Assembly (NCBI RefSeq): GCF_000317025.1
Contig: NC_019689.1
Location: 1,217,501 to 1,281,500 of the forward strand
Source of the DNA: Pleurocapsa sp. PCC 7327
GTDB taxonomy: Bacteria; Cyanobacteriota; Cyanobacteriia; Cyanobacteriales; Microcystaceae
Direction of reading: 5' to 3'
DNA length: 64,000 nucleotides
Below, piece by piece: positions 28,266 through 37,936 of the stretch. The translations under genes and the position numbers were made by a program. Below the pieces are notes generated by a model. It did no database searches and was not told where the DNA came from. It saw only the letters and a list, made by a program, of their open reading frames with translations. Each line of letters begins with the position of its first letter. Position 1 is the first letter of the stretch.

Positions 28266-29013
28266 GGTTAACTTCCTCCTTTTGTTTCTGTGACGCTGCT
28301 AGAGCGGGTGGAACTGGCATTCCCATCGCTTCGGTCAACTCCAGCGGTGGCATTTCGCGAGTTCCAGCCCGGAGATATTTACCCGTCAGAATTGGCTCTA
28401 CTACCTTCATACTGTGGGTAGTGCTATAGTAGCGATGGGTTTGCTGTGTTACCGCTGCTCTATCTTGAATCGAATCATTGGCAATTTTTTTGCGCAGCTT
28501 GATAATCGCGTCGATAATTGCTTCCGGACGAGGCGGGCAGCCAGGAATATAAACATCAACCGGAATCAGCTTATCGACTCCTCTGACTGCCGTCGTCGAG
28601 TCAACGCTAAACATTCCGCCCGTGATAGTGCAAGCTCCCATGGCGATGACATATTTCGGTTCTGGCATCTCTTCGTAGAGGCGAACCAGCGCTGGTGCCA
28701 TTTTCATGGTAATCGTGCCTGCGGTGATAATCAAATCTGCTTGTCGGGGACTAGAACGGGGAACTAAACCAAAGCGGTCAAAATCAAACCGTGCGCCAAT
28801 CAAGGCAGCAAATTCAATAAAACAACAGGCGGTTCCGTACAGTAAGGGCCAGAGGCTGGACAATCGCGCCCAGTTGTAGAGATCGTCTACAGTGGTTAAA
28901 ATGACATTTTCCGACAGATCTTGCGTGACCTGAGTGCGATTAATTGGATTGAGGATTTTTTCTTTTTGCTGCTGCTCTAGGGCAGCTTCGTTGGTAGTTA
29001 AATTAGGACTCAT
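28258..29013 (-). CDS. ndhK: NDH-1 complex subunit K
   Basis: Carries the 4Fe-4S cluster N2 homologue in the peripheral arm. The cysteine ligands appear as [17 protein letters not shown] and PGCPPRPE, and the characteristic SRFGLVPR-type segment [16 protein letters not shown] follows. I chose the ATG at 29013 (MSPNLTTNE...), matching cyanobacterial NdhK proteins that begin MSPN; a TTG seven codons upstream extends the frame but is less likely. Middle gene of ndhC-K-J. Confidence 0.97.
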   Translation of the reverse strand: MSPNLTTNEAALEQQQKEKILNPINRTQVTQDLSENVILTTVDDLYNWARLSSLWPLLYGTACCFIEFAALIGARFDFDRFGLVPRSSPRQADLIITAGTITMKMAPALVRLYEEMPEPKYVIAMGACTITGGMFSVDSTTAVRGVDKLIPVDVYIPGCPPRPEAIIDAIIKLRKKIANDSIQDRAAVTQQTHRYYSTTHSMKVVEPILTGKYLRAGTREMPPLELTEAMGMPVPPALAASQKQKEEVNRG

Positions 29014-29110
29014 AGTTTTCGATCGCTGTATCAAATAAGTGCTGGTAACGATTTCAGGATTCAGTTAACGGAACCAGCGAGTTAACCGATTACCGAACAC
29101 CGAACTCCGG

Positions 29111-29473
29111 CTAAGACCATTCTAGAGCGCCTTTTCTCCAAGCATAGACAAGAGCGACGACCAGAATGGCAATAAAAATGAGCGCTTCGACGAAAGCGAG
29201 CAGTCCGAGACGATTAAAGGCAACTGCCCAAGGATATAAAAACACGGTTTCTACGTCAAAGACGACGAAAACCAGAGCAAACATGTAATAGCGAATATTG
29301 AACTGAATCCAAGCTCCTCCGATGGGTTCCATTCCAGATTCGTAGGTGGTACGTCGTTCTGGACCGCCACCGCTAGGTCGTAAAAGTTTTGACGCTGTTA
29401 GAGCTAGGATAGGAACTAGGCTGCAAGCTAGTAGGAAACCAAGTAAATATTCATACCCAGAAAGGACAAACAC
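29111..29473 (-). CDS. ndhC: NDH-1 complex subunit C
   Basis: Membrane subunit (NuoA homologue) of 120 residues with three transmembrane helices: one at about 5-30, then [27 protein letters not shown] and a last one at [22 protein letters not shown]. The loop [16 protein letters not shown] is highly characteristic. First gene of ndhC-K-J, with 97 bases before ndhK. Confidence 0.97.
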   Translation of the reverse strand: MFVLSGYEYLLGFLLACSLVPILALTASKLLRPSGGGPERRTTYESGMEPIGGAWIQFNIRYYMFALVFVVFDVETVFLYPWAVAFNRLGLLAFVEALIFIAILVVALVYAWRKGALEWS

Positions 29474-29618
29474 TGCGACCTTAATACTCCTCTTAACAAA
29501 TAACCCTCAGCCGAGAAGACCTGCGTTATTTTTGTTACAGTTACCTATTATAAAGGTTTCGTTAAAGTTTCTTCTCTCAGAGAGTTTATCAAAGAAGTTA
29601 TTAGCAATATAAAACCGT

Positions 29619-31025
29619 CTAATCCTCTGGTAACGATCCTTGCAACTGGAAGCTTGAAGGAGTTGGAAAAGCTTTCGACGATGGCTCGAAAAAAAGCTTA
29701 AAAGAGGCAGGGGATTGAAAAATATTTTTAGACATGAGTTCTAAATAGGGCAGTGGCGCTTTGGCATCATTACTGCTGACCGTAGTACTGTAAGGTTTGA
29801 GGCGTTGGGGCGATCTGCTCGTTCGTTCCGGTTCTTGTTTGACGATTCCTAGCGCTTGTGCCGTTTGAATCTGCCGCTCTAAATTCTGAGTTGAGGAGAC
29901 TAGATTGCCCAGTCCGTTAACCAAGTTGCGCAGATTGTCTCGGAATGCCGGATCGCCAGTGAGATCGTCTAGGTCTGAAGTAATTTTCTGGGCATTTTCA
30001 AAGGTGGCTCTAGCCGAGTCCAAGGTGCGCTGCAATGTTAGGGCATTGGCAGGATCGTTGAGCATCCCAGAAAGTTCTCGCAGATTGGTTGATGTTGCGG
30101 CTGCATTAGCTACTAACGTTTCTAAGTTCTGTACGATTTTTTGAGTGTCAGAAGTAGCCAGTCCCGTATTTACCTGTTCTACCAACTTTTGTAGCTCTTG
30201 ACTGGTGCGATCGATATTATTGAGGGTTGCGCTTAGATTGGTTCGATTCTCTTCGATCAAACTGTTCAAACTGTTTGCCAGTTCAGAAGTATTATTGAGC
30301 GTCCTCTGTAAAGTGCTGCGATTTTCTGCGAGTAAACTATTGGCGTTGTCGATAAACTGAGTTGTTTCATTGGCTGTTTTCGTCAGTGCCTCAGTTGTAT
30401 CGGAAACGCCTTGAATTTCTCTGTTAACCGTCACAGACAAACGGGCTAAAACATCGCTTAGTTTGGCAATACGCTCGGCAGCTACAGAAGCGCTTTGGGC
30501 AGCACCAGTAATACTGTTAAAGAATTTTGGATCGGTATAAAGTTCGCTTAGACGAGCAAGATTTTCGAAAAGCTGAACGCCGGGATCGCCCTTGAGGCGA
30601 TCGCCTTCACAAATAATTGCTTGGGAATTACAATCGGGACTAAGCGGATTGAAAGCCTGAGTATCCGAGGGAAGCGCTCCCAGGGGAGTGATGTCTACCG
30701 ATGCTTCGCCGATTAATCCGTAGCGATTGGTTTGGATTCTCACCTGGCGGGGAAGAATGACGTTAGCCGAGGAAATTTCTAGAACGACATCAACATTCTT
30801 CAGCCCGGGGTTCATGGCAGCAATTTTGCCCACTGTCACGCCTCGATAGCGAACGGGAGCGCCGATTTGCAGACCGCTAACGTCACTAAATTCAGCGATG
30901 AATTGGTAGTTCCGTTGACCGAATCCCCCACCCCGCAGCCAAATAGCCAGTCCGCCAAATAATACTAATCCCAACAGGGCAAATAATCCAACCGTGCCTT
31001 CTCGAACCGTTCGCGATCGCAGCAT
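29619..31025 (-). CDS. MlaD/MCE-family lipid transport protein
   Basis: 468 residues: a single N-terminal membrane anchor (about 12-31), an MCE domain (about 38-115; FSDVSGLQIGAPVRYRGVTVGKI) and a long helical, coiled-coil tail to about 390. MCE proteins form rings or tubes that carry phospholipids or other lipids between membranes; the plant plastid homologue is TGD2. It follows an MlaF-like ATPase by 50 bases on the same strand, so the two should form one transporter. No MlaE permease gene is adjacent. Many Asn, Thr and Ser pairs in the coiled coil (NTSELANSLNSLIEENRTNL) give a repeat-like texture. Confidence 0.9.
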   Translation of the reverse strand: MLRSRTVREGTVGLFALLGLVLFGGLAIWLRGGGFGQRNYQFIAEFSDVSGLQIGAPVRYRGVTVGKIAAMNPGLKNVDVVLEISSANVILPRQVRIQTNRYGLIGEASVDITPLGALPSDTQAFNPLSPDCNSQAIICEGDRLKGDPGVQLFENLARLSELYTDPKFFNSITGAAQSASVAAERIAKLSDVLARLSVTVNREIQGVSDTTEALTKTANETTQFIDNANSLLAENRSTLQRTLNNTSELANSLNSLIEENRTNLSATLNNIDRTSQELQKLVEQVNTGLATSDTQKIVQNLETLVANAAATSTNLRELSGMLNDPANALTLQRTLDSARATFENAQKITSDLDDLTGDPAFRDNLRNLVNGLGNLVSSTQNLERQIQTAQALGIVKQEPERTSRSPQRLKPYSTTVSSNDAKAPLPYLELMSKNIFQSPASFKLFFEPSSKAFPTPSSFQLQGSLPED

Positions 31026-31075
31026 CTGTATTCCTCACTTTGTCTCAACATCAAAGGTTTTATGACTACACTAGC

Positions 31076-31861
31076 TCAATCGATGACTTTGATCGGACCG
31101 CGAACGCTAGCGCTAAAAAATTGCCGTACCATGGGGTGATCGGTGGTATCGATTTCCCCACAGCTTCCTTGCCATTGAATTTTCCCGTCATAGAGAAACA
31201 CAATGCGATCGGCGGTGCGGCGAATCGTACTCTGCTGATGTGTCACCATCACGTAGGTATCGCATCCTCCCGGACTGCGTTGCAGGTGACGGACTAAATC
31301 TTCGATAACGGTTGAAGCAATGGGATCGAGACCTGCGGTAGGTTCGTCGTAGAGGAGAACTTCGGGGTTATCCTGAGGGTTTTCGGGATTGGACATAATT
31401 GCCCTAGCAAAGCTTACTCGTTTGCGCATCCCGCCAGACAGTTCGGCAGGGTAGCGATCGCCAATGCCGCGTAACCCCACCACTTCGAGTTTTTCCTCGA
31501 CCAGTTCCCGAATTTTCTCGCCAGGGAGCTTGGAGTGTTGATAGAGAAAAAAACCAACGTTCTCTTCGACGGTTAGGGAATCGAATAAGGCTGCCTGCTG
31601 AAACACCAAAGAGATGCGGAGACTATCCTCTTCATCTTCGATTAATCCTAGCCGCCGTTTGCCCTTGATATAGATTTCGCCCGAATCGATGGGAATCAAG
31701 CCAGCGATCGCCCGTAGGACTGTCGACTTGCCCGTTCCAGAAGGACCGATAATAACCAGTGCTTCCCCTCGATAGATACTCAAGTCTATGTGGTCAAGAA
31801 TCACCTTGTCGCCAAACGACTTGCAAACCCCTCTCAGTTCGATCAAAGGCTCTTGTGTCAT
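31076..31861 (-). CDS. MlaF-like ABC transporter ATPase
   Basis: 261 residues. Walker A IGPSGTGKSTVLRAI, signature LSGGMRKRVSFARAI, Walker B LLYDEPTAGLDPIAS and the switch His in MVTHQQ. The KRVSFARAI signature and DEPTAGLDP pattern are typical of MlaF/TGD3-type ATPases that energise MCE-protein lipid transport. Upstream partner of the MCE gene, 68 bases after chlI on the same strand. Confidence 0.9.
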   Translation of the reverse strand: MTQEPLIELRGVCKSFGDKVILDHIDLSIYRGEALVIIGPSGTGKSTVLRAIAGLIPIDSGEIYIKGKRRLGLIEDEEDSLRISLVFQQAALFDSLTVEENVGFFLYQHSKLPGEKIRELVEEKLEVVGLRGIGDRYPAELSGGMRKRVSFARAIMSNPENPQDNPEVLLYDEPTAGLDPIASTVIEDLVRHLQRSPGGCDTYVMVTHQQSTIRRTADRIVFLYDGKIQWQGSCGEIDTTDHPMVRQFFSASVRGPIKVID

Positions 31862-31929
31862 GTGTCTTGAGTTAGCAGTCCTTAGTCAAGCATAGCGAAT
31901 GACTAGAGACTAATAACTATAACCGATGG

Positions 31930-33009
31930 CTAGTTTTCTTCTGACACTTCCAAACCGAATACCCGATTGAAGGCTTTTTCGACTTTATAGCCGGATTCGA
32001 TCGACTCCAGGGGGTCTTTGCGCAGTCGGTGCCGCAGAGCCAAGGTAATTACCCGACGAATATCGTCTACCGTCACGGTCGTGCGCCCTTCAAAGGCTGC
32101 TAGGGCTTTAGCGGCGCGATTGGTGACGATATCTCCTCTCAAGCCATCGACATCGAGAGCGGAACAAACTTCGGAAATTTTAATGCGCAAATCGTAATCG
32201 ATTTCGACTTGGGGCAGAAGTTTTTGAGCGTTAATAATCTTCTCTTGCAGCGCTTCTTGTTCGGGTTGGTATTTTTCGCAGAATTTTTGGGGATTGCTGT
32301 CAAATTCGGAGCGCTGCTCGACGATTTGCACTCTCAGCGCGGGTTCTTTGACGGTGTGAATTTCGGCGTGCATGCCAAAGCGATCGAGCAACTGAGGTCG
32401 CAATTCTCCTTCTTCTGGGTTGCCGGAACCTACCAGCACGAAACGGGCGGGGTGGCGAATGGAAATTCCTTCTCGTTCGACGGTATTCCAACCGCTAGCG
32501 GCAGAATCCAATAAAACGTCTACGAGGTGATCGTCGAGCAAGTTGACTTCATCGACGTAGAGAATGCCTCGATTAGCTTTTGCCAGCAGTCCGGGTTCAA
32601 AGGCTTTCACCCCTTCGGAGAGGGCTTTTTCAATGTCGATCGTGCCGCAAACTCTATCTTCAGTGGCTCCTAGAGGCAAGTCAACCATGGGAACTTTCTT
32701 TTTGACAATTTGTAGGGGAATTTGTTTCTCTAGTTGCTCCCGAACGCGATCGCTCATTAGATCGGGATCGTAGGGATCGGAATTGAAGGGATCGTCGGCG
32801 ACGACTTCAATTTCTGGCAATAAATCGGCTAAGGCCCGAATTGTCGTCGATTTGCCAGTGCCGCGATCGCCCATAATCATTACCCCGCCAATTTTCGGAT
32901 CGATTACATTGAGGATGAGAGCGAGTTTCATTTCTTCTTGACCTACAATCGCGGTGAAGGGGAAAATTACGCGACGAGTCTTTGGAGGTGCTTGGAGGGT
33001 TGCAGTCAT
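31930..33009 (-). CDS. chlI: Magnesium chelatase subunit I
   Basis: AAA+ ATPase subunit of Mg-chelatase, which inserts Mg2+ into protoporphyrin IX as the first step specific to chlorophyll. Walker [10 protein letters not shown] near 47-55, the family insert [48 protein letters not shown] with Walker B, sensor 1 region [20 protein letters not shown] and C-terminal [13 protein letters not shown]. 359 residues is normal. It heads a minus-strand series with mlaF and mlaD, though the link may only be positional. Confidence 0.97.
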   Translation of the reverse strand: MTATLQAPPKTRRVIFPFTAIVGQEEMKLALILNVIDPKIGGVMIMGDRGTGKSTTIRALADLLPEIEVVADDPFNSDPYDPDLMSDRVREQLEKQIPLQIVKKKVPMVDLPLGATEDRVCGTIDIEKALSEGVKAFEPGLLAKANRGILYVDEVNLLDDHLVDVLLDSAASGWNTVEREGISIRHPARFVLVGSGNPEEGELRPQLLDRFGMHAEIHTVKEPALRVQIVEQRSEFDSNPQKFCEKYQPEQEALQEKIINAQKLLPQVEIDYDLRIKISEVCSALDVDGLRGDIVTNRAAKALAAFEGRTTVTVDDIRRVITLALRHRLRKDPLESIESGYKVEKAFNRVFGLEVSEEN

Positions 33010-33443
33010 ATCTGGTTTAGTTGTGTCAGTTGAAATTTATACGAAAAATTTGTTCGATGAGAGCAATTCTTTTAGTCAGTGTCTCTCATTGTGCCATAGG
33101 ACTCATCGGGTCATTCGATTTTGGATCAAAGGATTCTGGATCAAAGGATTGACCCTACGAATAAATCCGCTTGCTCTGTGACATCCAGGAATTATTGTTC
33201 AAAAGTGCAAGGTACTTCGTCAAAATTGAGATTCAAAATTTTTGAACCGCTCTCTGCCTTATGTTCGGTTAGACTCAGATCCGATCTCGCACCTTTGGCA
33301 TCAACGCCTAGAACTAAAGTTCTAGGCTCAAAGCTCAACTCGATTAAAATCGACTCAAATTCCTATCGGGTCTTCTTTAGAGGACTTTTTCGCTCGACCA
33401 GGAAATTAATGACAACAGCAGTTGTTGAGAATGGTGCAAGATC
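33010..33443. other. Intergenic region upstream of chlI
   Basis: No convincing gene. It must hold the chlI promoter. Visible: a tandem TGGATCAAAGGATT near 33123-33152, a 22-base hairpin at 33306-33327 and a second small hairpin TCGATTAAAATCGA at 33340-33353. A 153-codon plus-strand frame across part of it is antisense to a GST pseudogene and looks spurious. Confidence 0.5.
33306..33327. repeat. Perfect 10-bp-stem hairpin
   Basis: GCCTAGAACT and AGTTCTAGGC are separated by two bases. There is no T run, and it sits in the middle of an intergenic space, which suits a dispersed palindromic repeat better than a terminator. Confidence 0.6.
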
Positions 33444-33771
33444 TCAGGCGTTAGAAGAACTTTCTCGCTCTAATTCGCGCTGGCGCAATGTCAACAAAGC
33501 TTTTGCTCTTTGCTTGAAAGTTTTTACTTCCTGGTCATTGGGTTGCACCTTTTGCCATGCTTCTCGCTGCATTAAACGTTGACACCAATCTTTAATATTG
33601 GGGGAATTACTCAGATCGATTCCTAGTTTCGTTAATGGCTAAAAACTCTGGTTGGAATTTGTCGCCGTTTAAGTTGACTAGTACCGATTCAAAGGGAATG
33701 TTTTTTTCTAGTAGCACTATCCAGACGCGACGAGCGATCGGGGAAATAGGATTGTAGTAAAATTTCAGCAT
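33444..33771 (-). pseudogene. Glutathione S-transferase pseudogene with internal deletion
   Basis: The minus strand reads MLKFYYNPISPIARRVW, continuing to KFQPEFLAIN, a normal GST thioredoxin-fold start of about 47 residues. It then jumps, in another frame, to KLGIDLSNSPNIKDWCQRLM and continues to a stop after ERESSSNA, a normal GST C-terminal helix. The middle of the protein, including the cis-Pro loop and most of the helical domain, is missing, which I take as a single large deletion. The N-terminal frame stops at a TGA-like break just after the junction (ETRNRSE-stop). Non-functional. Confidence 0.8.
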
Positions 33772-33859
33772 CAATAATTTTTCCTTGTTAGTTGATGGTT
33801 AATAGTTAGTCGTTAGTCATTAAGAGAAAATATCCATATTTTTAATAACGACTAACTAC

Positions 33860-34864
33860 TTACGGAATTAAAATTAATTTGCCAATATGTTCGCCCTTTT
33901 CCATTGCTTGATTAGCGTGACGAACGTCGCAGAGTGAAAATTTGGCAGCAATAGGTAACTTATATGTCCCATTGACAAGACATTCTAAAACATGTTGATA
34001 GGCGATTTGCTCTCGTTCGCTGCCAGAAAGTTCGTTAATTAACCAACCGCGAATCGCCGCAGCTTTACGAATTAAAGGACTAACGTCTACGACATCCGGT
34101 TTGCCTAACAACCCATAAATCCAAATTGTGCCTCCATTGGCTATCAGGCGGATTTCTTGGTTGAGGAATTCTCCGGCAGCAACGGGATCGAAAATGACAT
34201 CGGGTCCTTTCCCGGCAGTTAAGTGCTTGACTTCTCGCCACCATTGGGAATTGCGCGTTACGATTAAATGGTCGAACCGGACTTCGGGCATAGCTTGTAG
34301 TTTCTCGACTTTATCCGGACTGGTGGTCGTCCCGATCGCAATGCCACCATAGTGCTTGACTACCTGAGAAGCTGCGATCGCAACGCTACTACTGGCTGCT
34401 GGAATGAGAACGCTTTGTCCGGGTTGTAGTTGCTGCCTCCAAATTAAGCAACCCCAAGCGGTTAGATAGGGATACCAAATAGCGCCCAGGATCTCATCAG
34501 AAATTTCGTCAGGAGCAGGGATAGTTTTATCGGCAGCAATGAGGTAATGAGATTGATAAGTGCCTTTGCCGATGCCTTTAGACGCAGGCGCATCTAAAGT
34601 CAGGATAACGCGCTGACCGACATGGCGATCCGTAACGAGATCGCCAATGGCTTCGATGTAACCGCCTCCTTCTATTCCTGGCGTAAAGGGTGGCGCGCCA
34701 GAAATCAAGCGATATTCGCCTCGCCGTGCCATCAAATCGGCGTGATTCATACCAATGCTGGTCAGTCGCACGATAACTTGGTTGCTATCAGGAGTGAGCT
34801 CGGGTTCTTCGACGATTGAAAGTTGGTCGCTACCGCCAAAGGCATTGACTACGACTTTGTACAT
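33860..34864 (-). CDS. Zinc-type alcohol dehydrogenase-like / quinone oxidoreductase (MDR family)
   Basis: 334 residues of the medium-chain dehydrogenase/reductase fold: an N-terminal GroES-like domain (GMNHADLMARRGEYRL) and a Rossmann domain. The nucleotide loop region reads VLIPAASSSVAIAASQVVKHYG, with no classic GxGxxG, as in many quinone reductase-like members. No structural-zinc Cys cluster is seen, so a zinc-free quinone or enone reductase is likelier than an alcohol dehydrogenase. Substrate unknown. Single gene. Confidence 0.85.
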   Translation of the reverse strand: MYKVVVNAFGGSDQLSIVEEPELTPDSNQVIVRLTSIGMNHADLMARRGEYRLISGAPPFTPGIEGGGYIEAIGDLVTDRHVGQRVILTLDAPASKGIGKGTYQSHYLIAADKTIPAPDEISDEILGAIWYPYLTAWGCLIWRQQLQPGQSVLIPAASSSVAIAASQVVKHYGGIAIGTTTSPDKVEKLQAMPEVRFDHLIVTRNSQWWREVKHLTAGKGPDVIFDPVAAGEFLNQEIRLIANGGTIWIYGLLGKPDVVDVSPLIRKAAAIRGWLINELSGSEREQIAYQHVLECLVNGTYKLPIAAKFSLCDVRHANQAMEKGEHIGKLILIP

Positions 34865-35253
34865 AAAAAGCCTTCAATAACAGAGATGTTACACCGATTA
34901 AAATAAACCTCTTGCATAAGTAGATTTAGTCTCAACTAGAGCTTGGGAATGAATTTCCCAAGCTAACAGCCCTAGTTTACTTAAGTAGACTTACACTATA
35001 AGTCAAGAAATTCATTTCTTGGCGGATCGGGAATTTTTGCAGGAGGTCTAATGGATTTGCTGTAGGCGGCGCCTAGTAAGAAGTACTCTGGTTCGGATGG
35101 GAAAGGCAATTTCAACTTCAAGAGGACTTTTCCGTGTCTGAAGTTCTTGCATATTCTATTTTTCCTAGTTATTTTTTCAGACCGAACATTTGGTTTTGCG
35201 TGAAAAAAATTTGTCGGGATTGAACGTAGAGGGTTAAAGGAGGTTTTCGACGT
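34865..35253. other. Intergenic region rich in palindromic repeats
   Basis: No gene seen. It contains several hairpins: AGCTTGGGAA/TTCCCAAGCT (34940-34964), an almost perfect AGTTTACTTAAGTAGACT near 34974-34991 and AAGAAATTCATTTCTT near 35005-35020. These lie inside a possible small element bounded by inverted ACCTCTTGCA (34907-34916) and TGCAGGAGGT (35038-35047). The rest up to the IS1595 element is featureless. Confidence 0.5.
34907..35047. repeat. Possible MITE-like palindromic cluster
   Basis: About 141 bases bounded by short inverted ends (9 of 10 matched) and filled with three nested hairpins. A related TTTTTGCAAGAGGTCT occurs at about 41148-41162, so the end sequence is dispersed in this genome. 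Confidence 0.4.
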
Positions 35254-36238
35254 AATTGGCTCATGTGTAAAATATGTGCAGGAGAAGTAATGTCAGCATG
35301 CTATGGAATTTCCCCTGAACGATTTGCTCAATCGAGACAAATGCAGGCAGTGGATTTTGGAGCATTTTCATCCGGATGGCTTGAGCTGTCCCAACTGTAA
35401 AGCTGGGGTGGAACAAGCCCGAAGATTTAGAACCACGCATCGCTCTCAGTTGAGAGTTTATCGCTGTCGTGTGTGCGACCACACTTACAACCTCTACAGT
35501 GGCACGTTACTAGCGCAACATCACCTGAGACCTGAACGGGTTGTGTTGTTGTTGCGAGGCATCCTCAAGGGAGAGTCCACTAAAAGCTTGGCAGGAGAAT
35601 TACAGTTAAATTACAAAACGGTGTTAACCTTACCTCATCAACTGCAAGCTCGTGCCGAGCAGTTACAATCGCAGGAACCCGTACCTGACACTCGAACTGA
35701 AACCGATGAGATGTTTCAGAAGGCGGGGAAAAAGGAGAGCAGCATCTTGACCCGTTTGACCCACCTCGACGACGAGCGAACAAACGACGAGGTAAAGGCA
35801 CCTAGGATCATGACCGACCACCAGTGGTTGGAACGGTTGGACGAAACAGTGGGCAAGTCCGATTGCGAGTAGTGAGGAACACTACAGGTGAAATACTGGT
35901 TAATCATGTGCATCAATTCACAGTAATTGAGAGTCAGCTCTTCACTGACGAATCAGCCAGTTATAATCACGTCATTCGTCCTCATGCTACTGTTTGTCAT
36001 AGTCAGCATGAATGGGCAAGGGATGATGAGGGAGATGGGCTTCGAGAAGTTCATGTCAACACAGTTGAAGGGATGTGGACAGATATGAGGAATTTCTTGA
36101 GCTCCTTTAAGGGTGTTCACCAAGAGCGCCTGAGTGGTTATGTTGCTATTTTTGAGTTCAAGGGAAACCTCAAACGCATCTGCCCTGCCTTCATTGCCTC
36201 ACTGGTTACTCCGCACACTTCTTACTTATGAGCCAATT
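35254..36238 (+). mobile_element. IS1595-family insertion sequence (degenerate)
   Basis: Terminal inverted repeats: AATTGGCTCATGTGTAA at 35254-35270 pairs with the complement of TTACTTATGAGCCAATT at 36222-36238 (15 of 17 matched). The element is about 985 bp and encloses one broken ISXO2-type transposase. I could not find a clear 8-bp target duplication, so the edges may be off by a few bases. Confidence 0.75.
35303..36231 (+). pseudogene. IS1595-family (ISXO2-like) transposase pseudogene
   Basis: An N-terminal zinc ribbon (CPNC ... CRVC near residues 29-58) and helix region are followed by the DDE-type core: ETDEMFQKAGKK (first acidic residue), FTDESASYN (second) and HVNTVEGMWTDMRNFL (Asn/Glu motif), then GYVAIFEF. 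The frame breaks near 35730, just after AGKK, and the correct continuation (QHLDPFDPPRRRANKRRGKG) has a TAG at 35803-35805. With the frameshift and the stop it cannot yield active transposase. A short ATG-led frame covers only the first 189 residues. Confidence 0.85.
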
Positions 36239-36299
36239 TATTCTGTGATTTGAGGGATCGCGAGAAAGCCTCAACTGTGCGCTTATCTAAGCTACAAAT

Positions 36300-37319
36300 T
36301 TAATTTACTGAAACGCCTACCCTTTCTCGATTATGAGGTTCGAGGAGGTTGGTTATTTCTGGACCAATGGGAATGATGCCGCCGGGATTGAGCGGAAATA
36401 GGTTCCCATAGTACTCGCGCTTGACTGCCTCTAGGTTGCAGGTATCGGCTACGCCAGGAAGCTGATACAAGTCGCACAGGTAGCCTCCCAGATTGGTGTA
36501 GTCCCGAATTCTTTTGCGGTTGCACTTAAACAATCCATAGTAAACAATATCGAAGCGGAACAGGGTAGTAAAAAGACGCACGTCTGCTAGGGTAACGCGA
36601 TCGCCGCACAAATATCGACTCCCTGCTAGTACTGCATCAATCTCGTCCAAGACCGCAAATAGCTCGTTACAGGCTTTTTCGTATGCCTCCTGGGTTTGGG
36701 CAAAGCCACAGCGGTATACGCCATTGTTTACTGCGCTGTAAATCTTCTCGTTCCACCAGTCGATCTTTTCCTTAAGTTCTTCTGGGTAAAGGTCTAAAGC
36801 GGGATTGGTTGCCCACTTGTTAAACTGAGAGTTGAGCATGACGATAATTTCTGCACTCTCGTTATTGACGATGGTTTTCGTTTGTCGATCGAAAAGCACC
36901 GGAACGGTACAACGTCCTTCGTAACCTGGCTGGGCTTTTTGGTAAAATTCGGCTAGGGTGCGGCAGCCTTCCTCTGGCTTCTCAAACGCCCAACCGCCCT
37001 CTTCTGGCGCAGGGGATACGATAGTGACGGGGATGGCGGCTTCAAGTCCCTTGATAGTTCTGACAATAAGGGTTCGGTGCGCCCAAGGGCAGCCCCATCC
37101 TACATAGAGGCAGTAGCGTCCTGCTGCTGGTTGATAAGGGTTTTCTGGTTCCGTACCGACAGAGTTTCTAAAGGCACTGGCAGGGCGAACGTATTCTCCC
37201 GACTGGCTGCGCGGAGCGAGATTTGACATCATTAAATGCCACAGACTCGTCCAGACAAACCTTCCAAGTTTGATAATAGCTTTTGGCGGCAGCGACTTTC
37301 TCTTTTTGCTACTTTTCAT
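36300..37319 (-). CDS. Glutathionyl-hydroquinone reductase (Xi-class GST)
   Basis: 339 residues of the omega/xi glutathione transferase type that removes glutathione from glutathionyl-hydroquinones. Catalytic motif GWGCPWAHRTL with the Cys before P-W; the xi-class linker ENPYQPAAGRYCLY precedes it, and FQKAQPGYEGRCTVPVLFD plus NNESAEI mark the glutathione site. C-terminal helical domain FTTLFRFDIVYYGLFKCNRKRI is typical. The ATG at 37319 adds about 27 residues before MMSNLAPRSQ; the later Met is a possible start. It lies between the IS1595 relic and a GNAT gene. Confidence 0.9.
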   Translation of the reverse strand: MKSSKKRKSLPPKAIIKLGRFVWTSLWHLMMSNLAPRSQSGEYVRPASAFRNSVGTEPENPYQPAAGRYCLYVGWGCPWAHRTLIVRTIKGLEAAIPVTIVSPAPEEGGWAFEKPEEGCRTLAEFYQKAQPGYEGRCTVPVLFDRQTKTIVNNESAEIIVMLNSQFNKWATNPALDLYPEELKEKIDWWNEKIYSAVNNGVYRCGFAQTQEAYEKACNELFAVLDEIDAVLAGSRYLCGDRVTLADVRLFTTLFRFDIVYYGLFKCNRKRIRDYTNLGGYLCDLYQLPGVADTCNLEAVKREYYGNLFPLNPGGIIPIGPEITNLLEPHNRERVGVSVN

Positions 37320-37388
37320 CGCGGAACTTTTTGCTTGACTGGGCTACCTTAATGGTACTTTTTGAGGAAGAGTGCGATCGCAAAACGG

Positions 37389-37883
37389 ATGAGACAATTT
37401 TCTTCTAGCCTACCGAATAAATGTATCCTCCGTCGGGCAAGCTCTAGAGATATGTGGAGGATTCGCAAATTGGTGCTGCTAGCTCGATTAGATCCAACTC
37501 AGTTGCGCCAATCGCAGTTTTGGGTCATTGAATGCGAGAGAAAGATCGTTGCCTGCGGACAATTACGTTCCTTTGAGGGAGCGCAGGAACTGGGAAGCGT
37601 AGTCGTTGCCCCAGCTTGGCGCGATCGCAGTTTGGGAACTTATCTAGTGGGACATCTCATTCAATCTGCGACCCAACCTCTTTATTTAGAATGTCTTGGT
37701 GCTAGGCTAGCATCGTTTTACGGTTGTTTGGGGTTTATCCCCGTTTCCTGGCAAGCACTGCCGCCGCCTCTGAAGCGGAAATTTGGTCTTTCTAATTTAG
37801 CGGCTAGGATCTTTCAACTGCCCTTAACCCTAATGCAGTGTGTCATTGGGATAAAGAACAAAGGACGAGTGACCAATGAATGA
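37389..37883 (+). CDS. GNAT-family N-acetyltransferase
   Basis: About 164 residues with the acetyl-CoA fold: ILRRASSRDMWRIRKLV, LGSVVVAPAWRDRSLGTYLVGHLI (motif A with an R-x-x-x-G-T variant of the CoA loop) and FYGCLGFIPV at the end of the fold. Substrate unknown. ATG at 37389 is preferred over a TTG nine codons upstream. The last codons (KGRVTNE-stop) are written by a dispersed ATGACCAATGA-type repeat, suggesting the C-terminus was extended or remodelled by repeat insertion. Confidence 0.8.
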   Translation: MRQFSSSLPNKCILRRASSRDMWRIRKLVLLARLDPTQLRQSQFWVIECERKIVACGQLRSFEGAQELGSVVVAPAWRDRSLGTYLVGHLIQSATQPLYLECLGARLASFYGCLGFIPVSWQALPPPLKRKFGLSNLAARIFQLPLTLMQCVIGIKNKGRVTNE

Positions 37884-37936
37884 CCAATGACGCTCCCATC
37901 CCCCGCGCTAAGAAAAGGAGATGAGCTTAAGTTATT

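Noticed and set aside
33121-33582. 153-codon plus-strand frame
   Set aside because: It runs through hairpin repeats and the antisense of the GST pseudogene; no coherent protein.
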